NCBI GenBank assembly: GCA_949373255.1
Contig: CASICS010000006.1
Coordinates: 1-59,272, forward strand
Direction of reading: 5' to 3'
DNA: 59,272 nucleotides
Origin: an uncultured SAR86 cluster bacterium
Lineage (GTDB): Bacteria > Pseudomonadota > Gammaproteobacteria > Magnimaribacterales > AG-339-G14
The notes under the pieces were generated by a model. That model was not told the origin of the DNA. It searched no databases and was given only the letters and a program-made list of their open reading frames with translations. Both the position numbers and the translations under genes were made by a program. Shown here one piece after another: positions 1-11,556 of this stretch; position 1 is the stretch's first letter, and each line of letters begins with the position of its first letter.

Positions 1-1495
<1,495 letters not shown>

Positions 1496-2521
1496 TTATA
1501 AATCAATAACGGAATCAAATTTAATATTTTCTATATTTTTAACTGAAGTTATTATCTTTTGTTGCTTTATTTTTTTTAATGCATTTAGAGCAAGAGATAA
1601 ATTTTCTTCATCCAATTCAGAAGGCAGATCATCGATTAAGTAAATAGACTCTTTATTGTCGAAGTTAGAGAAGAAGTCACCAAATGATAAAAAAACTAAT
1701 AAAATCAATAACTTTTGCTCTCCTCTAGATAATATATTGCCGCTATTGTTTCCAAAAATCTTTATCTCTAAATCAAATTTTTGAGGTCCTAAAGTTGTGT
1801 ATCCTTTTTCTAAATCTGCTAAATAAGACTCTCTTAACGCCTCTACTAAACTTTCTCCTTCCCATCCTTTTATAAATTTAAAAGATAGACTTGATGATAT
1901 TTCCTTCCATTTATCGTTGAGAGGAAGTTCATTTAAAAAGGCTGGAATAGAAGGTATTATCTCGTCAAAGATTTTTTTTCTTTCTTGAGTAATTAATTCA
2001 GATTGCTCGGTTAATAATTTTGTCCATAGAGCTATCTGATCTTCGTCCTTATTCTTTAATGCTCTGTTCCTTGAACTTAAGATTTTTTTAAATTTTTTGT
2101 GCTCTGCTAAATAGTCATGTTTCACGTGAAACATAAAATAGTCTAAAAAATCTCTCCTTGTATCTTTATTAGTTTCTAAAAAAGCCAAACTGAAGTTGTT
2201 TATTAGAAGCGGAAAAGTTTTGAATTTATCAAAGTCTTTTTGATATCCACTTTTATTTATCTTAACTCTTCTTTTTTTTTCAAGTGAAAAGATTTGCGTA
2301 TTATTCTTGCAACTCAGCTGAAAAGCATCACTATTATGATTTATTAAACTGTTAATTGACGAGGTTCTAAAAGATCTAAACTTTAGCAATAAGTGAAGGG
2401 CCTCTAAAACAGAGGATTTACCAGAACCATTTTTTCCCGTTATTAATGTAAATGAATCTAAACTATATATAGAATCCTCAAAGGATCTAAAGTTTTTTAG
2501 GTGAAGATTGTTAAAGGCCAT
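1496..2521 (-). CDS. recF: DNA replication and repair protein RecF
   Basis: 341 aa; Walker A GKNGSGKSS, LSRGEQKLL signature; synteny gyrB-recF-dnaN. Confidence 0.95.
   Translation of the reverse strand: MAFNNLHLKNFRSFEDSIYSLDSFTLITGKNGSGKSSVLEALHLLLKFRSFRTSSINSLINHNSDAFQLSCKNNTQIFSLEKKRRVKINKSGYQKDFDKFKTFPLLINNFSLAFLETNKDTRRDFLDYFMFHVKHDYLAEHKKFKKILSSRNRALKNKDEDQIALWTKLLTEQSELITQERKKIFDEIIPSIPAFLNELPLNDKWKEISSSLSFKFIKGWEGESLVEALRESYLADLEKGYTTLGPQKFDLEIKIFGNNSGNILSRGEQKLLILLVFLSFGDFFSNFDNKESIYLIDDLPSELDEENLSLALNALKKIKQQKIITSVKNIENIKFDSVIDL
2118..2133. promoter_or_regulatory. parS: parS centromere-like site (ParB-binding)
   Basis: TGTTTCACGTGAAACA, an exact match to the consensus bacterial parS; palindrome extends to 18 bp (ATGTTTCACGTGAAACAT); parAB encoded about 9.4 kb away. 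Confidence 0.92.
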
Positions 2522-2525
2522 TTAT

Positions 2526-3626
2526 TCATAATCTCATTGGCATGATTACATGAATAAGGCTTTCATCATCTACATTCTTAACCAAACAAGAGTTTTCTGA
2601 GCCATAAAAAACAAACTCAACTTCTTTTTTGGAAATCACTGACAGAGACTCTTGAACGTAAGATATATTGAAGCCGATCTCAAAAGAATCACCCTCATAC
2701 TTAACAGGCACTTCTTCTTCAGCGCTTTCTTTGCTTGGATTATTGGCGCAAATCTTTAGATTATCTTTTTCTAAAATAAATTTAACACCCCTATACTTTT
2801 CATTGGATAAAACAGAAGCCCTGTTTAATGCCGTTTGAACTAATGTTTTCTCAACTTGGAGTTTTTGCTCTTCACCGGAGGGAAATACTTTTTGATAATC
2901 AGGATAACTACCTTCAATTAGCTTCGATATGAAGGAAAAGTCATCAGAGAAGACTTTAAGCTGACTTGAGTTAAAAGAAATGCTTACATTTTCTGGGTAT
3001 AAAGATAAAAGCTTTTGCAATTCAAGAGCTGATTTTCTTGGAATGATTACTTTGTCTTCGAGAAAGTCGGTTTTTATCTTACAAGACGACCAAGCTAATC
3101 TGTGACCGTCTGTTGCTACGACGTTTATCTGTGTTGGTGAGACCTCAAGGAGAACCCCATTCAGGTAGTATCTAACATCTTGAGATGCCATTGCAAAAGA
3201 GGTGTTTTCTATTAAAGATGAAAGCTCTTTTCCAGGCAAAGCTACCTCTAATTCAAATTCTTGCTGTTCTATGACTGGAAAATCGCCTACTGGAAGTGTT
3301 GAAAAATCAGCAAAAAACTTTAAAGCACTAATTTCAAGCTGATTTTCAATTAATTCAAAGGTAAGAATCGTATCCTCTGGGACTGACCTTATTAAATCTG
3401 CCATTTTTCTAGCAGAAACTGTAGTTTCTCCTGGTGTTTCTATTTGCAAGTTACCTACTATAAAAGTTAACTCTATTTCTAAATCTGTTGCTATTAAAGT
3501 AAGTTTATTATCTTCAGCTTTAAGTAATATATTAGATAGAACAGGAATTGATTGCCTTTTTTCTGCTACTGAAGAAACCAAACTTAATGGCTCTGATATT
3601 TCTTTTTTTTCTACTGTAAATTTCAT
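2526..3626 (-). CDS. dnaN: DNA polymerase III beta subunit (sliding clamp)
   Basis: 366 aa; starts [35 protein letters not shown], ends VIMPMRL; synteny. Confidence 0.97.
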   Translation of the reverse strand: MKFTVEKKEISEPLSLVSSVAEKRQSIPVLSNILLKAEDNKLTLIATDLEIELTFIVGNLQIETPGETTVSARKMADLIRSVPEDTILTFELIENQLEISALKFFADFSTLPVGDFPVIEQQEFELEVALPGKELSSLIENTSFAMASQDVRYYLNGVLLEVSPTQINVVATDGHRLAWSSCKIKTDFLEDKVIIPRKSALELQKLLSLYPENVSISFNSSQLKVFSDDFSFISKLIEGSYPDYQKVFPSGEEQKLQVEKTLVQTALNRASVLSNEKYRGVKFILEKDNLKICANNPSKESAEEEVPVKYEGDSFEIGFNISYVQESLSVISKKEVEFVFYGSENSCLVKNVDDESLIHVIMPMRL

Positions 3627-4958
3627 TATGCTGTTAAGGCTCTCACCAGTTTCTTATAATCCTCTTCTATACCGTTATCTTCCTCTCTTAAGGCCACTAT
3701 TCTTCTACAAGCATGCAAAACGGTCGTATGATCTCTTCCGCCAAAAGATTCCCCTATTTCTGGCAAGCTATGGTTTGTAAGTTCTTTGGCAAGACTCATT
3801 GATAACTGTCTAGGCCTTGCTAAAGATCTATTTCTCTTGCTAGATAATAGATCTGAAAGCTTGATATTATAGTAATCCGAGACCGTTTTTTGAATATTAT
3901 CAATGCTAACCTGTCTAGCCTGAATAGCTAATAGATCCTTTAAAGATTCTTTGATTAGGTTAACGTCAATAGGTCTGTTTGTAAATTTAGAGTTTGCTCC
4001 CACTCTCTTTAAAGAACCTTCTAGTTCTCTAACATTTGATCTTATTTTTTGTGCTATGTAAAAAGCACTATCTTGCGGAAGGTCAATCCCCATTTCTTCT
4101 GATTTACTTAAAAGTATCGCAACCCTAGTTTCTAGCTCGGGAGGCTCTACAACAACCGGCAACCCCCCAACCCAATCTTGACTTTAGCCTTTCTTCCAAG
4201 CCATTGATCTCTTTAGGGTATCTGTCGCAAGTTAGTATCATTTGCTGACCGCCTTCTAATAATGAGTTAAAAGTATGAAAAAGCTCCTCTTGTGACTGTT
4301 CTTTCCCTGCAAAAAACTGAATATCATCAATTAACAAAGCATCAACGCCTCTATAAAAGTTTTTAAATTCATTAATGGCTCCTAATTGAAGAGATTTAAC
4401 CATATCCCCTACAAATCTTTCTGAATGAACGTAAACAATTTTTTTTGTCGGATCTTGTTTTTTTAATCTATTTCCCACAGCATGCATTAGGTGTGTTTTT
4501 CCTAATCCAACGCCCCCATATATGAACAAAGGATTGTATGCATTATCTGGCATTTCTGCTATCTGCTTAGCAGCTGCTAGAGCGACATTGTTTGATTTGC
4601 CCTCTACAAAGGTTTCAAAAGTAAAATTTTCTATTAAAGTGTTTTCTTTATTAGCAAAAAGTGAAGTAGAGTTTTTTTTATTTTCCTTTAAATTCAATAC
4701 TTTATGCGTGTTTTCTAACTCATATATAATCGAGAATTCTTTAAAGCCTGATGCTTTTTCTAGTTGAGCTCTGAAGTCATTATCTAAATTTATTCTTATA
4801 TGTTCTTTAATGAAATCGTTGGGGGCCAAAATATAGAAAGTCTTTGCTCCATTGTTGCCCTTAACTTCATCAAACTCTAAAGGATTTATCCAAGTAGCAT
4901 ATTCTTCTGCTGACATCGAAGACTCAAAGCCTTCTTTACATTTATTCCAAACTTGCAA
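3626..4958 (-). CDS. dnaA: Chromosomal replication initiator DnaA, interrupted by an apparent single-base frameshift near 4163
   Basis: Two overlapping ORFs: 4125..4958 (N-terminus, [15 protein letters not shown] Walker [16 protein letters not shown] Walker B) and 3626..4162 ([27 protein letters not shown]). Removing one G from a 6-G run restores [25 protein letters not shown]. Confidence 0.93.
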
Positions 4959-5010
4959 TATATTCTCCTTGTAAAAGCGCGGAATTCAATATTAGTATGT
5001 TTCTTTATAC

Positions 5011-5019
5011 TTATCCACA
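5011..5019 (+). promoter_or_regulatory. DnaA box (TTATCCACA)
   Basis: Exact consensus. Confidence 0.88.
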
Positions 5020-5038
5020 GGATATCCATTATATAACC

Positions 5039-5047
5039 TGTGGATAA
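5039..5047 (-). promoter_or_regulatory. DnaA box (TTATCCACA on minus strand)
   Basis: TGTGGATAA on the plus strand. Confidence 0.88.
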
Positions 5048-5073
5048 AGTGTATATAACTATATATTTATGAT

Positions 5074-5100
5074 TTGATTTTTTTTTTAAAACACTATAAT
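5074..5100 (+). promoter_or_regulatory. Possible sigma70-type promoter for rpmH
   Basis: TTGATT ... 15 bp ... TATAAT about 25 bp upstream of the rpmH ATG; the spacer is shorter than ideal. Confidence 0.4.
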
Positions 5101-5125
5101 ATCAGCATCTCAATTATATAGAGCT

Positions 5126-5260
5126 ATGAAAAGAACATATCAACCAAGCGTAATCAAAAGAAAAAGAACTCATGGCTTCAGAAAAAGAGCAGCTACCCTG
5201 GGTGGAAAAGCTGTCTTGAAAAGAAGAAGAGCTAAAGGAAGAAAGTCTTTAGCTGTTTAG
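5126..5260 (+). CDS. rpmH: 50S ribosomal protein L34
   Basis: 44 aa [44 protein letters not shown], the canonical L34; missed by the ORF track because of its length. Confidence 0.98.
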   Translation: MKRTYQPSVIKRKRTHGFRKRAATLGGKAVLKRRRAKGRKSLAV

Positions 5261-5264
5261 TCTT

Positions 5265-5601
5265 TTGGATTTAAAACCCCTCAAAAAAGAAGAAGAATTT
5301 ACATTTGTTTTTAAAAACAAAATAGAGTCTATTAACATTAGCAGTTATAAAGCTATGTTAACTTGGAATGATTCTGGGAATATAAACTACGGCTTCATAC
5401 TTCCAAAAAAATATTTGAAACTCGCCGTTAATAGAAACTATATTAGAAGACTTGTTAAACAAACATTGAGAGAGCTAGACCCAGTAAAAGGTTTTAATTT
5501 TGTATTTATGATTCGCTCAAAGGTAGCTTCATTTGAAAAAAGAAGAAGTAAAAAAAAATGTCGAAGAATTAAAAACAAAGTTAGAATTAGTCCTGCAATA
5601 A
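5265..5601 (+). CDS. rnpA: Ribonuclease P protein component (3' end apparently frameshifted; the annotated frame runs to 5627)
   Basis: Follows rpmH; YGFILPKKYLKLAVNRNYIRRLVKQTLRE matches the RnpA core. Deleting one A near 5530 gives a plausible ending SFEKEEVKKNVEELKTKLELVLQ* at 5601. Confidence 0.88.
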
Positions 5602-5623
5602 GTAAAATAAAACTATTAAAAAA

Positions 5624-5866
5624 ATGAAATATTATCTAAAAAAAATTACTGAAAATAGTCTGATTTTTTTAGTTAAATTTTACCAATATTTAATAAGTCC
5701 TTTACTAGGGCCTAGTTGCAGATTTCAACCAACATGTAGCGCCTACTTATTAGAAAGTGTTGAAAAACATGGACTACTTACTGGCTTAAAATTGGGAGTA
5801 AAAAGAATTTCAAAATGTCATCCCTGGGGAAAGCATGGTTTAGACCTGGTCCCAGATAAAAAATAA
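5624..5866 (+). CDS. yidD: Membrane protein insertion efficiency factor YidD
   Basis: YQYLISPLLGPSCRFQPTCSAYLLESVEKHG; between rnpA and yidC. Confidence 0.95.
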   Translation: MKYYLKKITENSLIFLVKFYQYLISPLLGPSCRFQPTCSAYLLESVEKHGLLTGLKLGVKRISKCHPWGKHGLDLVPDKK

Positions 5867-5871
5867 AAATT

Positions 5872-7506
5872 ATGGAAAATTTTCAAAGATATTTTTTAAT
5901 ATTTTCAATCATGATCTTCTCCTATTTCTTGATAATAAGGTGGGATCCTCCAAAAGAAGATATAGCAGAACCAATACTTGAAGAATCTTTTGCTGATAGT
6001 GAGTACTTACAATCAAATAAAGGCAAATCGCCCAATGCGGACTTTGCAAATGATTTAACCCTTAGCGCTGACCTGTGTGAGGACATAAAAAAGACATCAA
6101 TAGAAACGCCTCTTTGGTCTTTGGAACTGGATTTAAATAACGCTGAGTTTGTTAAAGCTGAGTTAAAGGAATTTCCCACAGAAATAGATTCTAATAATGG
6201 AAAAATATTGTTTAATAAATGTGGGCCTGAAAATTATTCTCACAAAAGTGGGTTTGCCTTCGTAGATAAATCCTTAAAATTTGGCTTTAACAATTTTGTT
6301 ATAGCTAGATCTTATATTGCTGATAAAAAGAAGTTTATTATTTATGAAAAAACAGAAAATAGTTTTCTCTTAAGAAAAACTTTAAGTTATTCAGAAAGTG
6401 ATTATTTTATCGACATTGAAGATTCAATTTTCAATCGATCATCTGAAATACAAACTTTAGCGCCCTACTCTAAAATTGATCGAGCTAATATTGATTTACT
6501 AGAAAATAGTTCTATTTTTAACCCAGCTAGCTTTGCCTATTTGGGCCCTGCTTTCCAAACTTCAGCAGATAACTACGAGAAAATATCTTTTGGAGATATT
6601 AAGGAAAATAATTTTAGGCAGGTTTCTGACAAAGGCTGGGTGTCTATGATTGAACATTATTTTATTACTGCAATTATTCCGACTCAGGGAGATAACTTAA
6701 TATACCAAGCAAAACAAGGCTCTGTTTTAAATACGTTTTCAGCCGGAGTTGTCGGAACGACCGGCCCTCTTTTGCCGGGAGAAAACAGAACATTTAAACA
6801 GAAAGTTTATTTCGGTCCAAAAATCAAACAAGAATTGTTAAAAACTCACCCAGATCTAGATTTAGCGATAGATTATGGTTGGCTTTGGTGGATAGGACAA
6901 CCTATGTATGCTGCAATGAAAGGATTTCATGCTTTAACTGGAAATTGGGGCTGGTCCATAGTTTTGGTAACTATTCTTATAAAATTACTTTTATGGCCTT
7001 TATCCATGGTCTCATACCGAAATATGGGCAAAATGAGAGCGGTTCAGCCGCAGATGCAAGAAATACAGCAAAGATTTGCTGATGATCGCCAAGCTCTTTC
7101 TAAGGCGATGATGGACCTTTATAAGAAGGAAAAGGTAAATCCAGCGCTAGGATGCCTGCCAATGCTAATGCAAATGCCTTTCTTTTTGGCCTTTTATTGG
7201 GTATTAATAGAAACCGTAGAATTAAAATATGCGCCTTTTATGTTTTGGATCACAGACCTTTCTTCACGAGATCCGCTTTTTATTCTACCTATTTTAAACA
7301 TGGCAGCAATGTGGGGAATGCAGCAGCTTCAACCACAGCCTGTTGGAGCCGATCCGATTCAAGCCAATGTTTTCAAGTATATGCCTTTAATATTCGGCGT
7401 AATGTTTGCGTTGTTTCCTGCTGGTTTAGTCCTTTACTGGTTTTTAAACTCTCTTATATCGGCTATACAAATGGTTCTTCACGGGCCTAAAAGACAAAGA
7501 GCCTAA
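5872..7506 (+). CDS. yidC: Membrane protein insertase YidC
   Basis: 544 aa; GWSIVLVTILIKLLLWPLSMVSYRNMGKMRAVQPQMQEIQQRF and C-terminal FPAGLVLYWFLNSLISAIQ. Confidence 0.97.
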   Translation: MENFQRYFLIFSIMIFSYFLIIRWDPPKEDIAEPILEESFADSEYLQSNKGKSPNADFANDLTLSADLCEDIKKTSIETPLWSLELDLNNAEFVKAELKEFPTEIDSNNGKILFNKCGPENYSHKSGFAFVDKSLKFGFNNFVIARSYIADKKKFIIYEKTENSFLLRKTLSYSESDYFIDIEDSIFNRSSEIQTLAPYSKIDRANIDLLENSSIFNPASFAYLGPAFQTSADNYEKISFGDIKENNFRQVSDKGWVSMIEHYFITAIIPTQGDNLIYQAKQGSVLNTFSAGVVGTTGPLLPGENRTFKQKVYFGPKIKQELLKTHPDLDLAIDYGWLWWIGQPMYAAMKGFHALTGNWGWSIVLVTILIKLLLWPLSMVSYRNMGKMRAVQPQMQEIQQRFADDRQALSKAMMDLYKKEKVNPALGCLPMLMQMPFFLAFYWVLIETVELKYAPFMFWITDLSSRDPLFILPILNMAAMWGMQQLQPQPVGADPIQANVFKYMPLIFGVMFALFPAGLVLYWFLNSLISAIQMVLHGPKRQRA

Positions 7507-7517
7507 CTTTAGCTGTT

Positions 7518-8825
7518 TTGATTAGTCTTGAGGATACAATTGTTGCCTGCTCTTCTCCGCCCGGTATTGGAGCTATTTCCTGTATAAGAGTTTCTGGTCC
7601 TGGTTCTAGAGAAATTTATACAAAGATTACGAGCAGAAAATTAGTACATTTCAATGTAATTGTCAAAGAAATTACTCTAGCTGTTGATATAGAAGAGAAG
7701 TGTGTACTTACTTCTTATGAAGGTCCTAACTCCTATACTGGTGAAGATTCGTTTGAGATATCTTGTCATGGAAACCCTTTAATTGTTGATCTTATAATCG
7801 ATAATCTCATATCTATAGGATGTCGTTTAGCCGAGCCGGGTGAGTTTACTATGCGATCTTTTTTGAATAGTAAAATAGGTCTTGTGGAAGCTGAAGCCAT
7901 ATCTGACCTAATTCATGCTGAAACTTTGGAAAAAGTGAGGGCGGTTGGGAGGTCTTTAAAAGGAGAGTTCACAACAGAAATAGATAAGATTATATTAGAT
8001 TTAAGAAAAATTAGAACGCTTGTAGAAAGCGATATAGATTTTAATGACCAAGAAATTAATATAGATTTTAGCCGCATTAAAAGAGATTTAGAAACTTTTA
8101 GCACCCTTTTTTTATCTTTTATAAGCACGACGGAAGAGGCGGTTTATTTAAATGAGGGCATTAATACGGTTATTACAGGGCCCACGAACGTAGGAAAATC
8201 TACTTTGATGAACTATTTATCTAAAAATGAAACATCTATCGTCTCCGAAAAATCCGGAACAACTAGAGATTTAGTATCAAAATCTTTCAAAATCGGTAAA
8301 CATGTTTTTAATTTTTATGATACTGCGGGCATAACTACAAAATCCTCTGATCCCATAGAGAGAAAAGGGATCTCAATGGCAGAGAAAGCGCTTCTTGAGT
8401 GTGATCTGGTGCTAGAGCTTATAGATGGTGAGAACATTAATTACAAAAAAGATTATCCAGGTAAAAGAGTTTTAAGGGTAATTAATAAAATAGATACATT
8501 TGAAAATAAAAACGCTGAATTATTAGGTGTTTCTTTGAAAACAAAAGCTAATTTAGAGAATCTTGAGAGGGAGCTTATAAAAACAGCATTTGGGTCAACT
8601 AAACTAAACGTGGGTGTTTTTTCAGCTCGTTCGAGACACCTGAGGTTACTGCGTGAATGTTATACAGAAATAGAAGCTGCCAAAAATATAAATATTGAGA
8701 GTTATATAGAGCTATTTGCAGAACACTTAAAGCTTGGAAGTCTTAAACTCGGGCAAATAAAAGATCCCTATTCTTCAGATGATTTGCTTGGAGATATATT
8801 CGCTAACTTCTGTATAGGAAAATAA
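7518..8825 (+). CDS. mnmE: tRNA uridine-5-carboxymethylaminomethyl(34) synthesis GTPase MnmE (TTG start)
   Basis: DTIVACSSPPGIGAISCIRVSG N-terminus, GPTNVGKSTLMNYL G1, YDTAGI, C-terminal DLLGDIFANFCIGK. Confidence 0.96.
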   Translation: MISLEDTIVACSSPPGIGAISCIRVSGPGSREIYTKITSRKLVHFNVIVKEITLAVDIEEKCVLTSYEGPNSYTGEDSFEISCHGNPLIVDLIIDNLISIGCRLAEPGEFTMRSFLNSKIGLVEAEAISDLIHAETLEKVRAVGRSLKGEFTTEIDKIILDLRKIRTLVESDIDFNDQEINIDFSRIKRDLETFSTLFLSFISTTEEAVYLNEGINTVITGPTNVGKSTLMNYLSKNETSIVSEKSGTTRDLVSKSFKIGKHVFNFYDTAGITTKSSDPIERKGISMAEKALLECDLVLELIDGENINYKKDYPGKRVLRVINKIDTFENKNAELLGVSLKTKANLENLERELIKTAFGSTKLNVGVFSARSRHLRLLRECYTEIEAAKNINIESYIELFAEHLKLGSLKLGQIKDPYSSDDLLGDIFANFCIGK

Positions 8826-9082
8826 AACTGTTTGTTTCTTGTTAGTAAATGGTTGTATCTAAGTGGATAAATCATGGACTAATTTGGTTGCTCAAACCTA
8901 TACACAAGATGTTACAGGTTGTTAACGTTTTAAACCTTATTTGATAACAGGGTTTGGATTCGCTGTCGGATAAACTATAGTTGCGTTACGTGAGTTATTA
9001 ACAGAAAAACGCTCCCTTAATAACAACAACAACAATGTAAATATATAAACAAATCAATATCAATATAAATAGTAGTAAAGAA

Positions 9083-10969
9083 ATGAACTTTGAAGTAATT
9101 GTAATCGGCGGAGGCCATGCTGGTACAGAAGCGGCTTATACGAGTAGTAGGTTTGGGAAGAAAACTTGTTTAGTAACACAATCGAAAAAAGCCATTGGTC
9201 AGATGTCTTGCAATCCTGCAATAGGAGGAATTGGTAAAAGCCACTTGGTTAGAGAAATAGATGCAATGGGAGGGCTCATGGCGCATTGCGCTGACAAAGC
9301 CGGAATTCATTTTAGAGTTTTAAATTCTTCTAAGGGACCAGCAGTTAGAGCCACCCGGTGCCAAGCAGACAGAGATCTTTATAGTTACGCTGTTAAAGAT
9401 ATAATAAATAGTGAGCACTTACTAACAGTTATTGAAAGCGAAGTTGTTGGCCTGAATATTTCTAACAATAAAGTTACAGGTGTTCGACTTAAAAACGGAA
9501 AAAATATTTCTTCATTGAAAGTAATACTTACTGCCGGAACTTTCTTAAATGGTAAATTATTCACCGGAGAACAAGCTACTGAAGGAGGGAGAATAGGTGA
9601 GAAGCCATCAAATAATTTAGCTGATTATTTGGCGGATTTAGAAATGGGAACGGGTAGATTAAAAACAGGAACACCGCCTAGAATTTTTTCAAAATCTATA
9701 GATTGGGAGAAAACAACTGAGCAACCAGGTGACAATCCAAGGCCAACAATGTCCTTTCATAATTTATCTGAAATACACCCAAACCAAATTAGTTGTTTTT
9801 TAACCAGAACAAATGAACAGACTCATGAGCACATAAAAAAAGGCATTGATAAGTCGCCGATGTTTTCAGGAAAAATAGAAGGTGTAGGGCCTCGTTATTG
9901 TCCGTCTATAGAAGACAAAATATATCGTTTTTCTGACAAACTTTCTCATCAGATATTTATAGAACCTGAGGGGTTGAAATCAGAACTAGTTTATCCAAAT
10001 GGAATATCAACAAGCATGCCAGCAAGTATTCAAGATGCAATGGTAAGTTCTATAGAAGGATTTGAAAATGCGAAAATAGCTCAATATGGCTATGCCGTCG
10101 AATATGATTTTTTTGATCCAAGGGGGCTAAAACACACCCTAGAAACAAAGAAAATAGAAAGTCTCTATTTTGCAGGTCAGATAAACGGAACTACTGGATA
10201 TGAGGAGGCCGCTGCTCAAGGCTTAGCAGCATCAATTAACGCGTGCTTATCAATAGATGACAAAGAACCATGGGTTTCGGGAAGAGACAATAGCTATATT
10301 GGGGTGTTAATTGATGACTTGGTAACATTGGGGACAAAAGAACCCTACAGGATGTTTACTAGCAGAGCCGAACACAGGCTGATACTAAGAGAGGATAATG
10401 CAGATCAAAGACTTACCCCAGAAGCCAGAAAGATGGGATTGATAAACGAACGCGTCTGGAAGAGCTTTGAAAACAAACTTTTAAAGATAGAAAAAGAAAA
10501 AAATAGGCTTAACAATATAAAAATAGACAGGAAAGACTTACCAAACTCAGAAACAACCGCAAAAAACAAAATTGCTGAAAAAATAACTGCTCTAGAGGCG
10601 CTCAGAAGGCCTGAGGTTAATTATAAAGATCTGTGCCTTCAGCTAGGAATAGAGGAAGCTGAAGAAAAAGTTTCTCTCGATGTTGTAACTCAAGAAAAGT
10701 ATTCTGGATATATATTTAGGCAGAATAAAGAAATAAAAAAAGTTCAAAAAAATGAGAATGCTTTAATTCCAGAATCTATAAGTTATACAGAAATAAAAGG
10801 GCTATCCAACGAATCAAAACAAAAACTAACACAAGTGAAGCCAAGAACCCTTGCGCACGCGCAAAGAATTCCAGGAATGACTCCAGCAGCTATTTCCCTC
10901 TTATTGGTACACTTAAAAAAAGCTTCAAACAGTAACGAAAAAAATGCTGATAAAAAAACTTATAGCTAA
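9083..10969 (+). CDS. mnmG: tRNA uridine-5-carboxymethylaminomethyl(34) synthesis enzyme MnmG
   Basis: 628 aa; [36 protein letters not shown]. Confidence 0.97.
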   Translation: MNFEVIVIGGGHAGTEAAYTSSRFGKKTCLVTQSKKAIGQMSCNPAIGGIGKSHLVREIDAMGGLMAHCADKAGIHFRVLNSSKGPAVRATRCQADRDLYSYAVKDIINSEHLLTVIESEVVGLNISNNKVTGVRLKNGKNISSLKVILTAGTFLNGKLFTGEQATEGGRIGEKPSNNLADYLADLEMGTGRLKTGTPPRIFSKSIDWEKTTEQPGDNPRPTMSFHNLSEIHPNQISCFLTRTNEQTHEHIKKGIDKSPMFSGKIEGVGPRYCPSIEDKIYRFSDKLSHQIFIEPEGLKSELVYPNGISTSMPASIQDAMVSSIEGFENAKIAQYGYAVEYDFFDPRGLKHTLETKKIESLYFAGQINGTTGYEEAAAQGLAASINACLSIDDKEPWVSGRDNSYIGVLIDDLVTLGTKEPYRMFTSRAEHRLILREDNADQRLTPEARKMGLINERVWKSFENKLLKIEKEKNRLNNIKIDRKDLPNSETTAKNKIAEKITALEALRRPEVNYKDLCLQLGIEEAEEKVSLDVVTQEKYSGYIFRQNKEIKKVQKNENALIPESISYTEIKGLSNESKQKLTQVKPRTLAHAQRIPGMTPAAISLLLVHLKKASNSNEKNADKKTYS

Positions 10970-11546
10970 TTCTAGTCAAGAAATAGATAAAATTATCGAG
11001 ACCAATCTTGAAAAATATCTAGAGATTCTGTGTAAATGGAATAAAACCAGAAATTTAGTTTCGCGAAACCTAAGTAAGGTCGAATTAGCAGAACATATAT
11101 TTGATTGCATCTGTTTAATGCCATTTTTGGACAATAAATCCATAATAGACATAGGAACAGGAGCCGGCTTACCGGGAATTATCATTAGCATAATGGATAA
11201 AAATAAAGAGGTAGTACTTGTTGAGCCAAATCAGAAAAAAATCTCTTTCTTATTACATATTCAAGCAGAAATGGGCCTAAAAAATTTAGTAATAAAAAAA
11301 GAAAGATTCGAAAACGCTGTATTAAATAGCGAAGGAGTGTTGGTGGCTAGAGCCTTCACTGAGCCGAATAAATTTATAGAAATATTGGAACAAAAAAACA
11401 TAGAAAATAGCGAAATAATAATGATGGTTTCTGAAGAAATAAAAATCATAAGCCCAAATTGGAGAGTTGTTTATACAGCCTCGGAAGCAGAAAAAGTGCT
11501 TGAAAAAAAACGAGGGTTTTTAAATATTTCTCGCATCGAAAACTGA
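10944..11546 (+). CDS. rsmG: 16S rRNA (guanine527-N7)-methyltransferase RsmG
   Basis: [28 protein letters not shown]; overlaps the mnmG end and precedes parA. Confidence 0.93.
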   Translation: MLIKKLIANSSQEIDKIIETNLEKYLEILCKWNKTRNLVSRNLSKVELAEHIFDCICLMPFLDNKSIIDIGTGAGLPGIIISIMDKNKEVVLVEPNQKKISFLLHIQAEMGLKNLVIKKERFENAVLNSEGVLVARAFTEPNKFIEILEQKNIENSEIIMMVSEEIKIISPNWRVVYTASEAEKVLEKKRGFLNISRIEN

Positions 11547-11556
11547 TATAGTATTT

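Larger units (their letters stand above)
4959..5125. other. oriC: Candidate origin of replication (oriC) between divergent dnaA and rpmH
   Basis: Two perfect DnaA boxes in inverted orientation (TTATCCACA 5011-5019; TGTGGATAA 5039-5047) within an 11-bp inverted repeat, followed by an AT-rich stretch (5048-5100); gene orientation diverges here. Confidence 0.75.

Noticed and set aside
4125-4162. Programmed ribosomal frameshift in dnaA
   Set aside because: No evident slippery heptamer plus stimulatory structure of the known kind; the break lies in a G homopolymer and similar indels occur in other genes, so an assembly error is simpler.
5922-6179. Antisense ORFs in the track (e.g. 5922..6179 -, 15624..15890 -, 17179..17568 -, 20409..20771 -, 41386..41961 -)
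   Set aside because: They shadow strongly supported genes on the other strand and show no recognisable protein features.
6879-7490. Same-strand alternative-frame ORFs inside yidC (6879..7082, 7152..7490)
   Set aside because: Nested in a clearly conserved YidC frame with no independent start context or domain.
9020-9036. AACAACAACAACAAT microsatellite as CRISPR or functional repeat
   Set aside because: Only a few trinucleotide units in AT-rich intergenic DNA; no spacer-repeat pattern.
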